From: Nonomuraea glycinis
Lineage (GTDB): Bacteria > Actinomycetota > Actinomycetes > Streptosporangiales > Streptosporangiaceae
Length of the DNA stretch: 64,000 bases
Direction: 5' to 3'
Assembly (NCBI RefSeq): GCF_014646515.1
Contig: NZ_BMNK01000004.1
Location: 300,719 to 364,718, forward strand
The position numbers and the translations under genes were made by a program. Below, one piece after another: positions 56,555 to 63,715 of this stretch. The stretch's first letter is position 1, and each line of letters begins with the position of its first letter. Below the pieces are notes generated by a model. It ran no database searches and was not told the origin of the DNA. It saw only the letters and a list, made by a program, of their open reading frames with translations.

Positions 56555-57815
56555 GATGCCCTCGGTCGCCGGGTAGGACGAACTGTCCGTCAGTGATCAG
56601 CAGGAAGCGTTCCAGGCCGGGTACGAGAACATTGGAGACGACGAGGTCGTCGGTCACATAGTGGTCCCGAAGGTATACGTCGAAACCGTTCGACGCGAGC
56701 ACGTTCACCAGGCGATCCTGATGATCCGGGGGTGTGCTCGGCGCGTCGTCCTCCCTATAGGCCACGCGCTCGGCGTCAGCGAGTAGCGGCGTGAAGTCCG
56801 CGAACCGGCAGGCGCGCAACACCGGGAAGCCGCGCGTCAGGTCGGGCAGGCAGTCGCGCTCCTCCGCCTTCTGCTCCTCGCTGGAGTATTGATCCAGGAT
56901 GAGCAGTTGGACGAGCTCGGTGAGCGCCCGCCTCATGGCGTGGGCGCGGGACAGCGACGCCCCACAGCCGCGCACGCGTGCGGGACTACCGGGTTGTGGC
57001 GGACAGAAAGCGAGGAAAGCCGGCACATCCAGTTCTGTCGTCATGTCGATGAGGTGGATCGGCGTTCCGGCGATCTCGCCGGCGTGCTCCCCGAGAAGAG
57101 CGAGATCGTCCGGCAGCGTGGCCGGATCCACGACCCTGAGTCGCCGGCTGCGTCGGCCGAGGAACTGGTCGATCAGCAGAAGCGAGAACGCGTCGCGCTC
57201 GACCACCTCGTTCAACGCATGAACGACCGCTTCATGCGCATCGACCCCGGACGCCCATCCGTTGTTGAAGGAGTAACGCTGTACGGCCGTATAGTCGAAG
57301 AAGTCGCCCACCCTGCCGCGAAGACACTCCCCCGCCGGCAGCACATAGTCCGGGACAGAGAGGAAAACAGGGACGCTGACCGTCTCACCCGTCCTCCCCG
57401 ACCGGGTACTCATACAGCCGATCTTGCCGTGGGGCATCTCGGCGAGCATGGAGACGGCTACGTCGCGCGCCAGGGGCCCCCGTGCGAGAGAGTCGGAGTC
57501 CTGTAGATGCAAGGCGTCAGCGTCGAACCCATCCACGCTGCTCAGATAGTGCTCGAGTGCCTCGAAGAGCGCCCCGACACGTGCCGACTCGACGTCACCC
57601 TTGCCATATCCGTTACCTCCGAAGACCGGTACGCCGTTCTGGCTGAGAAAGCAGGAGTGCGCGCCCGGGCTCACCTCCGCGACGGCGGATTCGTTCACTT
57701 CGAGGCCCAGTTCTCGAGCCGCGGACAATCCGCGACGATAAGCCTCCTGAAGAGAGATGGAGCGCTCACCGGGCTGCTCAAGATGACGGGACATGCGCCC
57801 ACCGACGGATTCCAT
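56508..57815 (-). CDS. YcaO-domain protein (stand-alone, RiPP-modifying)
   Basis: A 435-residue YcaO from the ATG six bases after AGGAG. Hallmarks are the ATP-binding segments ESARVGALFEALEHYLS, NNGWASGVDAHEAVVHALNE and VVERDAFSLLLIDQFLG, plus SRAHAMRRALTELVQ. YcaO enzymes activate peptide backbone amides with ATP to form azolines, amidines or thioamides. No E1-like/ocin-ThiF partner, dehydrogenase or TfuA gene is present, as in stand-alone YcaO systems. A small peptide gene with a perfect ribosome site lies 84 bp upstream and is the likely substrate. The extreme C-terminus (VRKNGMDALRPSKS) abuts the rearranged hemerythrin fragment and may not be original. Confidence 0.9.
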   Translation of the reverse strand: MESVGGRMSRHLEQPGERSISLQEAYRRGLSAARELGLEVNESAVAEVSPGAHSCFLSQNGVPVFGGNGYGKGDVESARVGALFEALEHYLSSVDGFDADALHLQDSDSLARGPLARDVAVSMLAEMPHGKIGCMSTRSGRTGETVSVPVFLSVPDYVLPAGECLRGRVGDFFDYTAVQRYSFNNGWASGVDAHEAVVHALNEVVERDAFSLLLIDQFLGRRSRRLRVVDPATLPDDLALLGEHAGEIAGTPIHLIDMTTELDVPAFLAFCPPQPGSPARVRGCGASLSRAHAMRRALTELVQLLILDQYSSEEQKAEERDCLPDLTRGFPVLRACRFADFTPLLADAERVAYREDDAPSTPPDHQDRLVNVLASNGFDVYLRDHYVTDDLVVSNVLVPGLERFLLITDGQFVLPGDRGHRVRKNGMDALRPSKS

Positions 57816-57850
57816 ATTGTTTCTCCTACGGGATACATCAACCACGATAA

Positions 57851-57880
57851 AATGCCGCGGGTAGCGCTCCCCGCGGCATT
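57851..57880 (-). terminator. Attenuator-like hairpin between precursor and YcaO genes
   Basis: An 11-bp perfect stem, AATGCCGCGGG / CCCGCGGCATT, with an eight-base loop. On the minus strand it is followed by TTTTAT, giving a short U-run. Partial termination here would make more precursor than enzyme mRNA, as in many RiPP operons. Confidence 0.75.
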
Positions 57881-57899
57881 CACGTTGCTCTGGAATGAG

Positions 57900-58034
57900 C
57901 TACGAGATCACACTCTGATGATCGGCGTTCTCTCGGGAGAGAGCCGCGATCTCCGCGTACTCGCTGGGCGTCAGCTCGAGCACGGAATCCTTGTTCAGCG
58001 TCACGAAGGCGTCACTTATCATGATCCTGCCCAT
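57900..58034 (-). CDS. Putative RiPP precursor peptide (44 aa)
   Basis: A 44-residue peptide with AGGAGG six bases before its ATG, the strongest ribosome site in this part of the window. It begins MGRIMISDAFVTLN and has an acidic helical leader (SVLELTPSEYAEIAAL). The C-terminal stretch is SRENADHQSVIS, the likely core; it contains Ser but no Cys or Thr. It is co-directional with and directly upstream of the stand-alone YcaO gene. Absence of Cys argues against thiazole formation; backbone amidine or oxazoline chemistry is possible. Assignment rests on position, size and leader/core character. Confidence 0.72.
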   Translation of the reverse strand: MGRIMISDAFVTLNKDSVLELTPSEYAEIAALSRENADHQSVIS

Positions 58035-58174
58035 AAGATACCTCCTCTCCGATAGGTCGGTCAGCATTGATGCGTGCGATGGGAAAATTAGCATGATCGT
58101 AACCTGAGGAACAAGCCTTGACTTTTCACCATGACAGTGGTCCGAAGGGTTCAAAACATAGAGAATTCATATAC

Positions 58175-58190
58175 GAAACGTATACGTTTC
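58175..58190. promoter_or_regulatory. Perfect 16-bp palindrome upstream of the RiPP precursor gene
   Basis: GAAACGTATACGTTTC lies 141 bp upstream of the precursor start in an AT-richer control region. It has the form of a dimeric-repressor operator. No regulator gene is coded next to it. Confidence 0.5.
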
Positions 58191-58296
58191 ACATTGGCCT
58201 CGATCTTTAACGATCGTGACGTAGCAGGCGTGGCGTCTGCGATTCTCCGTGGCTCCTGAAGGATTCAGGCGTTTCAGGTGGGAGCGGCCTGGTGAT

Positions 58297-58608
58297 GCAG
58301 CTTTGCGTTGAGCGCAGTCCTCAGCGGGGTAGCCCCAGTTCGCCCGCGCGCAGCCCGGCCTGGAAGCGGGAGCCGGCGTCGAGGTCCGGGATGTCGCCGC
58401 GGCCGTGACCGGCGTGAAGACGTTCGGCCGCACGAAGGAGCGCGGCGAGGCCGGCGACACCATCGAGGTGCCGATCCAGCTGGGCAAGGCCGTGGCATTG
58501 GAGCCGGGACTCGGCTTCGCCATCCGCGAGGGCGGCCTGACGGTCGGCGCCGGCACGGTCCTCACCGTCACGGACTGACACCCGCTGCCCTCAGGGGCTC
58601 GGCCTTAT
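58297..58608. pseudogene. Mosaic pseudogene built from HTH-regulator and EF-Tu gene fragments
   Basis: Four blocks can be matched by eye: 58297-58383 to 61926-62012 (3' end of the HTH regulator gene), 58378-58401 identical to 62133-62156 (same gene, further in), about 58397-58458 to 53434-53496 (EF-Tu domain II), and about 58451-58608 to 53727-53880 (EF-Tu 3' end plus trailer). Neighbouring blocks share short identical sequence at each joint (GTCGAG, CCGCG, GGCGACA). The copies have diverged by several percent. Nothing functional is encoded; the last block keeps the EF-Tu stop but stops before its terminator. Confidence 0.9.
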
Positions 58609-59039
58609 CTATACTCATATACATTCAAGCTGACAAGAGCCTCCCTCTCTCCCGATTCACCAGCCAACGCCCGGAGAATCTCAGGCTCAGTCTTATGGTA
58701 TATCGGATCAAAAGGTGCAATTGACGCATGAACGTCCGAAAATTTCCCGGATTTCATCAATACCCTAATCGGCCTATTTTCGGCGATGGTCGTCCATTCA
58801 AGTTCACGCAAACTGTCGACGGCCTTATCGAGCGCATCTCGGGGATTCATGGTTCCAACATCGACTACAAGGATATTTGTGATCTCCGTCCTTCCGTTGA
58901 CATAGCTCCGGCTCGTCGTCCCAGCTTTCAGCACGCCGATTCCACGCACTTCTTTGATAATAACGGGGTCAACTTGGCTTGGCCCCTGAAACCATCCGCA
59001 TCCGCCCACCAGCAGGAGGACGGAAGCGACGCTCACCAC
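58605..59039 (-). CDS. Small lipoprotein of unknown function
   Basis: A 144-residue reading frame with a short hydrophobic start and lipobox LLLVGGC, then GPSQVDPVIIKEVRGIGVLK and a soluble alpha/beta domain (NPRDALDKAVDSLRELEW, RPIRVLMKSGKFSDV). No family recognised. The codon use is less GC-biased than most of the window. The GTG-GTG start lacks a nearby ribosome site, so the true start may differ. The 3' end meets the EF-Tu-derived block of the mosaic pseudogene. Confidence 0.65.
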   Translation of the reverse strand: MVSVASVLLLVGGCGWFQGPSQVDPVIIKEVRGIGVLKAGTTSRSYVNGRTEITNILVVDVGTMNPRDALDKAVDSLRELEWTTIAENRPIRVLMKSGKFSDVHASIAPFDPIYHKTEPEILRALAGESGEREALVSLNVYEYR

Positions 59040-59167
59040 AACCGTGAAGGGCTACTCCGTCGAATACCCAGCGACGGTCGACTACGACTCATCAACCGGA
59101 TTTTGCAGAGTCCATCGACGATATTTCTCTTTCTGGGCATTTGCCACTCGCCGTCCTCGTGTTGATG

Positions 59168-59656
59168 CATCGCTCCCAGTTTTCCAATTCGCAGGCCACC
59201 AGTGGGGACATCCCGACTGAGGACGCCACGGAGGAGCCTGCCGAGGCCATCCCGGTGCTTGCCCTGGTCGCCGATGTCGCCCCCGCCGAGGCTGCGACTG
59301 AAGAAACAGAAGTCGCGGACCTCTCGGGTATGAAGCCTGCCGCCCCTGCGGTCGCGTTTTACCTCAACGATGACGAGTGGGACAAGATCGACCAAGCCCG
59401 CGAGGCGGAGGCCCAGGAGCGGGGCCCAGGAGACTGAGTCGGTTGTGGAGGCTCCCGCAGAACCTGCCATCTCAGAGGATGCCGTGAGGGCGTTCTCACC
59501 TCGGAGGTCGGGGCTGAGATGCGCCAGGACGCTTCTAAGGCCATGCTGGCTGAGCAGTCGAGCACCGCACCGAAGCGGCCTGCCAGGGCCGTCCGGTCTC
59601 GCGCCAAGGTCAAGGACACGGAGAACCTTGCCACGCTTTCCGAGACCGCGGCCTGA
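59168..59656 (+). pseudogene. Frameshifted gene of unknown function
   Basis: Three successive frames read like one low-complexity acidic protein: TEETEVADLSGMKPA and VAFYLNDDEWDKIDQAREAE in the first, then ETESVVEAPAEPAISEDAV, then EVGAEMRQDASKAMLAEQSS and AKVKDTENLATLSETAA with a stop at 59656. Two frameshifts separate them. The style (Glu/Ala-rich, LNDDEWDKI) resembles small structural or accessory proteins of mobile elements, but no family is recognised. Confidence 0.5.
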
Positions 59657-59745
59657 TCCCTTCGGGCAATGCAGGCCCCGCGTGATGTCGGGGCCTGCGC
59701 CTCCAGCATGTGGACTCCGATTTGTACGTGAAATCAGTGTCGTAG

Positions 59746-59934
59746 CTATTGGCCCTTGTCGTCGATCGCGTAGAGCCACAGGATGTGCCTCTTCCGCTCG
59801 GGCGCGAACTGCCAGGGATCGCCTGTGTTCTCGCCGTCCGGCTGAACGAGGTAGGTCTCGCCCCAGCGCAGGATCTGGTATCCCAGCGAGCGCTTCGGGT
59901 GGGGGACTCCCTCGGGGAGATTGCCCGTTCGCAT
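59746..59934 (-). CDS. Small hypothetical protein
   Basis: A 62-residue frame with GGTGG six bases before its ATG. Sequence RSLGYQILRWGETYLVQPDG and RKRHILWLYAIDDKGQ suggests a compact beta-rich domain. No family recognised. The frame is coherent and has a plausible ribosome site, so it is listed, but expression is uncertain. Confidence 0.5.
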   Translation of the reverse strand: MRTGNLPEGVPHPKRSLGYQILRWGETYLVQPDGENTGDPWQFAPERKRHILWLYAIDDKGQ

Positions 59935-59979
59935 CAGGCACCACCCCCTAGGCCCCCGGAGGGCTACGATCTGTGATTT

Positions 59980-60518
59980 ATGACTGACCTGACTGCGGTG
60001 TTACGAGAAGAGCGAGCTGCGATAGAGGTGCGCATCTCGTCGTTGGGGGCCCTGGAGCCGCCTTCTCTCAAGAACGTCATCAACCTGATGGGGACCGTCC
60101 TCGAAGCGCTCGACACTGTGGATATGTCTGGGTTTATTAAGCGAGAGCTGGCCCGGAATCCCTCTCTGGAATTTGGAACTCAACGGGAAAGACTCCGCTC
60201 TTCGAAGCAGATTCAGAATTATAAGAAAGAGGCTTACATCAGGCATACCGTGGCGTCCTGGAACAGCGCCATACGTATAAGGGCCAAGCGTATTTCGATG
60301 AACTCCCCACTCGTGATGGATCTGGTCATCACAGGGGCTGGCAGCGTCAGTATCGCTTCGGCTGCTGTATACCTCTTCAAAACCCGACGAAGATCGGCGA
60401 GTGGTTCCCGAAGCTCCAAACCTCTTGGTATTCCGGACGAGCTGAAGCTGAGAAGGCGAAGCAGGCGTACGAAAAGCTGCGTCAAGCAGGGACAGAGATG
60501 CGCGAGCTTGAGCCCTGA
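59980..60518 (+). pseudogene. Frameshifted gene with one transmembrane helix
   Basis: The first 134 codons encode a helical protein: LTAVLREERAAIEVRISSLG, PSLKNVINLMGTVLEALDT, a hydrophobic segment LVITGAGSVSIASAAVYLF. Coding then continues in another frame as PTKIGEWFPKLQTSWYSG and AEKAKQAYEKLRQAGTEMRE with a stop at 60518. Removing one base from the AAAA run at 60379-60382 restores a single frame through LFNPTKIGEWF. It is either a recent frameshift mutation or a sequencing error. No family recognised. Confidence 0.65.
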
Positions 60519-61090
60519 TCACGCGCCCCCGAGTTGCCGGTACAACCCCATGCCGGCGACTTGGCTTGCACGTCTGCAACAGGCATCACTCCCCCTGGGC
60601 CTCAGGAGCTATGATCGAAGCTGTGGATATTCCTGTCAGCGCTTTTATTGACAGCAACAGCGTTGAAGAAGACTTGCGACCAGAGTCCGGTCCGCCATCA
60701 ACGGCAAATCGGGTGGGGGCGCGCTACTACCGCCGTGCCTGGCTCCGGTGGCAGGTATTTCGCTTCGGCCCCCCGTACCATCATGGCTCTCATAATTTGG
60801 GGCTCAGACATCGGCAATATCTGGTTGATGCTCGCGTTTTTCCTGCTGATAGCGCTCTGGATATTATTCTTGAACGATCAGGTGGCGGACATGGCGAACC
60901 TCAGCTGCCAGCGCGTGCTACGCCGCCGGATTGCCCGGAACAGGTCTCGTCAGCCAAATTGGCTGAACGTCATGTTACTCTCAGCGCTGATAGGGGCGAT
61001 CGTTTCTTGGCCAGTCACCCAACTGTTCGACGCCATCTTCAAATAGCTGGGCTAACTCACGCACCTCCGAGCTGCCGGTGCAAGTCCATG
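60519..61090. repeat. 34-bp direct repeat, two copies 538 bp apart
   Basis: Copies at 60519-60552 and 61057-61090 agree at 28 of 34 positions (both contain CCGAG, TGCCGGT and CCATG in register). Each starts immediately after the stop codon of a small membrane-protein gene, suggesting a duplicated gene-plus-trailer unit or a mobile site. Confidence 0.65.
60783..61046 (+). CDS. Small two-helix membrane protein
   Basis: An 87-residue frame from the ATG at 60783: helix 1 IWLMLAFFLLIALWILFL, a basic loop (RVLRRRIARNRSRQ), helix 2 VMLLSALIGAIVSWPVTQLF. No clear ribosome site and no family recognised. It lies after the frameshifted gene and is followed by the second copy of the 34-bp repeat. Confidence 0.45.
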   Translation: MALIIWGSDIGNIWLMLAFFLLIALWILFLNDQVADMANLSCQRVLRRRIARNRSRQPNWLNVMLLSALIGAIVSWPVTQLFDAIFK

Positions 61091-61211
61091 TCAGCCAAGG
61101 GCATGTCTGACTGCATCAGGTGACCACGATGCGCGGACTGCACATCCTGTGCCAAGGACTGCGCCGGTCAAGCCGGGGCGGTCTGCGGTCGCCGTTTTCT
61201 GGCGTGGGACC

Positions 61212-61748
61212 TCACGGAGGAGACGTCCGAGACCCGTCCTCGTCGTCGATCAGCAGGAAGTCGGGCCGGTTCTCGCGCCATTCGGGCACATCCATCGAGT
61301 TGAGTACGGAGATCAGCTTCTTCTCCTCGTAGATGAAGTGCGTCTGCATGACCGCCGACAGCGCCGTCACCTCCTCGCGCACCTTGGCGGCCGTGGCGGG
61401 GTCCGGCTTTTCCGGGAGGGACTCGAGCAGTTTCTGGAGATTGCCCAGCAGCCAGTCCAATTGATTGTGGTCGGTGCGCAGGTCGGAGAGCACCTTGCGC
61501 AGTTCGGGGAACTCCTCGGCGATCGCCGGGAACGCGCCCTTGTCCTCGCCGGTGTGATGGCGCGTCAATGCCGTGCAGAAGGACAGACAGTGGGCACGCA
61601 GGTCCCGTGGCGGCAGCCCTTTGCCGTCGAAGTAGTCGTCGACGCTGTCCTGGAGGTCTTCCAGCATCTCGCGGAGCCAGATATGCACTTCGAGCAGTTG
61701 TGTGCCCATGGCGGTGAGGCGGCTGCCCGCCTCGGAATGTGCATTCAT
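61212..61748 (-). CDS. Hemerythrin-domain protein
   Basis: A 178-residue four-helix protein with an AAGGAAG ribosome site. Candidate diiron ligands are in LEVHIWL, LTRHHTGEDKGAFP, RTDHNQLDW and MQTHFIYEE, the hemerythrin/DNRLRE-like pattern. Such proteins bind O2 or NO or sense redox state. A near-identical piece of its central part has been copied into the chimera at 56.4 kb. Downstream of the stop the region is rearranged; the gene itself appears intact. Confidence 0.9.
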   Translation of the reverse strand: MNAHSEAGSRLTAMGTQLLEVHIWLREMLEDLQDSVDDYFDGKGLPPRDLRAHCLSFCTALTRHHTGEDKGAFPAIAEEFPELRKVLSDLRTDHNQLDWLLGNLQKLLESLPEKPDPATAAKVREEVTALSAVMQTHFIYEEKKLISVLNSMDVPEWRENRPDFLLIDDEDGSRTSPP

Positions 61749-61949
61749 GCTCTTCCTTCGGATGAATTACTCCGCCCAGTATCCCCGCCGGGACGCCCAC
61801 GACCGACCCTGTCCAGGCGCTGCACGCGGAAAGCCGTTCCCCATGCCGACGCCTGGTTCACCGCCGTCAATGCAGGCCGCACGGGGCAGCGGTGACGTGT
61901 TACGCACGACTGCATCGACGCGTACGCAGCCTTACGTTGAGCACGGTCT

Positions 61950-62606
61950 TCAGCGGGGTAGCCCCAGCTCGCCCGCGCGCAACCCCGCCTGGAAGCGGGA
62001 GTCGGCGTCGAGCTTGACCATCAGGTCGGCCACGCGCCGCCGGTAGGTGCGGAGCGAGACGCCGAGCCGTTTGGCCGCCGAAGCGTCGGTGAGGCCCGAA
62101 CCCAGGGCCTGGAGGATCAGGCGGCCGTCGGGGTCGAGGTCCGGGATGTCGCCGCGCAGGTAGGTGTCGAGATCGGCGGCGGTGTCCCAGATCGCCTCGA
62201 ACAGCGAGTGGACGCCGTCGATCAAGGTTTGCGACGTGGTCACGGTGTACTCGCGGCCGTTGGGGGTCTCCTGACCGGCCAGGATCATCACCCGACGGTC
62301 GATGAGGATGGTCTCGTGCGGCAGCCGCGAGCCACTGATCCGTACGAGCGCGCCCAGACTCTGCACCAGCCGCAGGTGCGCGCGGTCGTCCTCGTCGGCG
62401 AGTGCGACCGGGCTCAGCAGCTTGCGGGAGATGAGGTCCGTGGCGCGCATCCGGTGCCCGATCGCGGCTCTGGGCTCCGGCTGCGACCAGGTGTTGAGGT
62501 CCCGGGCGGCACACAGGAACTCGGTCCGTGCGGACGCGAAGAGGTGACCGGCACGCGCGACCAGCTCCGCGTCCCCTTGTACTGAGAACACCTGCTCGTT
62601 GCGCAT
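61950..62606 (-). CDS. HTH (LuxR/TrmB-like) transcriptional regulator
   Basis: A 218-residue regulator. The C-terminal HTH reads ILQALGSGLTDASAAKRLGV then SLRTYRRRVADLMVKLDADS, a GerE/LuxR-type DNA-binding domain; the N-terminal 130 residues look like the phospholipase-D-like effector domain seen in TrmB-type actinobacterial regulators (EFLCAARDLNTWSQPEPR). It is divergent from the aldo/keto reductase and a perfect palindrome lies between them, 11 bp from its ATG. GGAGGA overlaps its ATG closely, so the exact start is uncertain. Its 3' end served as source for the mosaic at 58.3 kb. Confidence 0.85.
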   Translation of the reverse strand: MRNEQVFSVQGDAELVARAGHLFASARTEFLCAARDLNTWSQPEPRAAIGHRMRATDLISRKLLSPVALADEDDRAHLRLVQSLGALVRISGSRLPHETILIDRRVMILAGQETPNGREYTVTTSQTLIDGVHSLFEAIWDTAADLDTYLRGDIPDLDPDGRLILQALGSGLTDASAAKRLGVSLRTYRRRVADLMVKLDADSRFQAGLRAGELGLPR

Positions 62607-62616
62607 TCCTCCAGTC

Positions 62617-62632
62617 TGGCAGCATGCTGCCA
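62617..62632. promoter_or_regulatory. Perfect 16-bp palindrome in divergent promoter region
   Basis: TGGCAGCATGCTGCCA lies between the HTH regulator (start 62606, minus) and the aldo/keto reductase (start 62674, plus). It is the natural candidate operator for the regulator, controlling both genes. Confidence 0.75.
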
Positions 62633-62673
62633 CGCGTTCGCCGGGGGGCGTCGCGGCGGACAGCATGAGGGTC

Positions 62674-63516
62674 ATGACGATCGATACCTTCTCCCTCGGC
62701 GGAGATCTGACCATCAACCGGCTCGGTTTCGGCGCGATGCGCCTGGCGATGGGCACCTTCGGCGGCCCGCCGCGCGCTGCGGAGGGCGGCATCGCCGTGC
62801 TCCGGCGCGCCGTGGAGCTGGGCGTGAACCACATCGACACGGCCGCCTTCTACGGCAGGGGCGAGGTTCGGGCGAACGAGTTGATCCGTACGGCACTGGC
62901 CCCCTACCGTGACGGCCTGGTGATCGCGACGAAGGTCGGGCCGCTGCCCGGCCCGGACGGGAGGCCGAGCGGGCAGGCGACACCTGATCAGCTGCGCGGC
63001 CTGGTCGAGGCGGATCTGCGCTCCCTCGGCCTGGACCGGCTCGATCTGGTCTACCTGCGGGTCGGCGGAATGACCGGACCGGGCGGCGAGTCGATCGCCG
63101 AGCGGTTCGCCGTACTGGCCGAGCTCCGCGCGCAGGGGCTGATCCGGCACCTGGGCGTCAGCAACGTCGACGCCGCCCAGTTCGCCGAGGCCCGCGCGAT
63201 CGCGCCCGTCGCGGCGGTGCAGAACGTGCACGCCGACGATCCGGGGCTGCTGGCGCAGTGCGAGGAAGCGGGCATCGCGTACGTGCCGTTCTTCCCGCTC
63301 GGTGGTGGCCGCGAGCCGCTCGACACCGAACGGCTCGGCAAGGTCGCGGTACGCCTGGGCGCGACCACCGCGCAGGTCGCGATCGCCGCGCTGCTGGCGA
63401 CCTCGCCGTCGGTGCTGGCGATCCCGGGCACCGGCCGCCTCGATCATCTGGAGGAGAACCTCGCGGCGCGGGAGCTCACTCTCACCGAGGAAGACCTGTC
63501 CGACCTGCGAGGCTAG
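62674..63516 (+). CDS. Aldo/keto reductase
   Basis: A 280-residue TIM-barrel oxidoreductase. It starts with FSLGGDLTINRLGFGAMRL. The catalytic tetrad is visible as Asp and Tyr in HIDTAAFYGRGE and Lys in VIATKVG; the usual His position reads VYLRVGG, so His is replaced by Arg. NADPH-binding C-terminal sequence VLAIPGTGRLDHLEENLAA is present. The change at the His does occur in some bacterial members. It is probably regulated by the divergent HTH protein. Substrate unknown. Confidence 0.9.
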   Translation: MTIDTFSLGGDLTINRLGFGAMRLAMGTFGGPPRAAEGGIAVLRRAVELGVNHIDTAAFYGRGEVRANELIRTALAPYRDGLVIATKVGPLPGPDGRPSGQATPDQLRGLVEADLRSLGLDRLDLVYLRVGGMTGPGGESIAERFAVLAELRAQGLIRHLGVSNVDAAQFAEARAIAPVAAVQNVHADDPGLLAQCEEAGIAYVPFFPLGGGREPLDTERLGKVAVRLGATTAQVAIAALLATSPSVLAIPGTGRLDHLEENLAARELTLTEEDLSDLRG

Positions 63517-63715
63517 GAGGTCCCGCGGACCAGGCCGTCGTCACCCCTGCGGCCTGCGACGACCGCGTGCGCACGGCGGCCGGTCCAGACCTGGCTGAGC
63601 TGAAGGACGCTCATGCCGAACGACCAGCCCCCGAGAATGTGAGATGGCAGGCCATGTCGACCGCTGTCTCGTCGGACAGGTGCGGGCAGACGAGACCAGG
63701 GGAGCAGGCGGCGCC

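Noticed and set aside
52686..58034. A full thiopeptide gene cluster between the EF-Tu and YcaO genes
   Set aside because: No lantibiotic-type dehydratase, cycloaddition enzyme, F-protein or Cys/Ser/Thr-rich core is present; the space holds transposase and toxin debris.
58308..58724. 138-codon frame across the mosaic pseudogene
   Set aside because: It reads the EF-Tu-derived blocks in the wrong frame and is Arg/Gly-rich; it is incidental.
63517..63715. A small gene between the aldo/keto reductase and the sigma factor
   Set aside because: Short frames only, no ribosome site with a coherent product; probably the sigma-factor promoter region.
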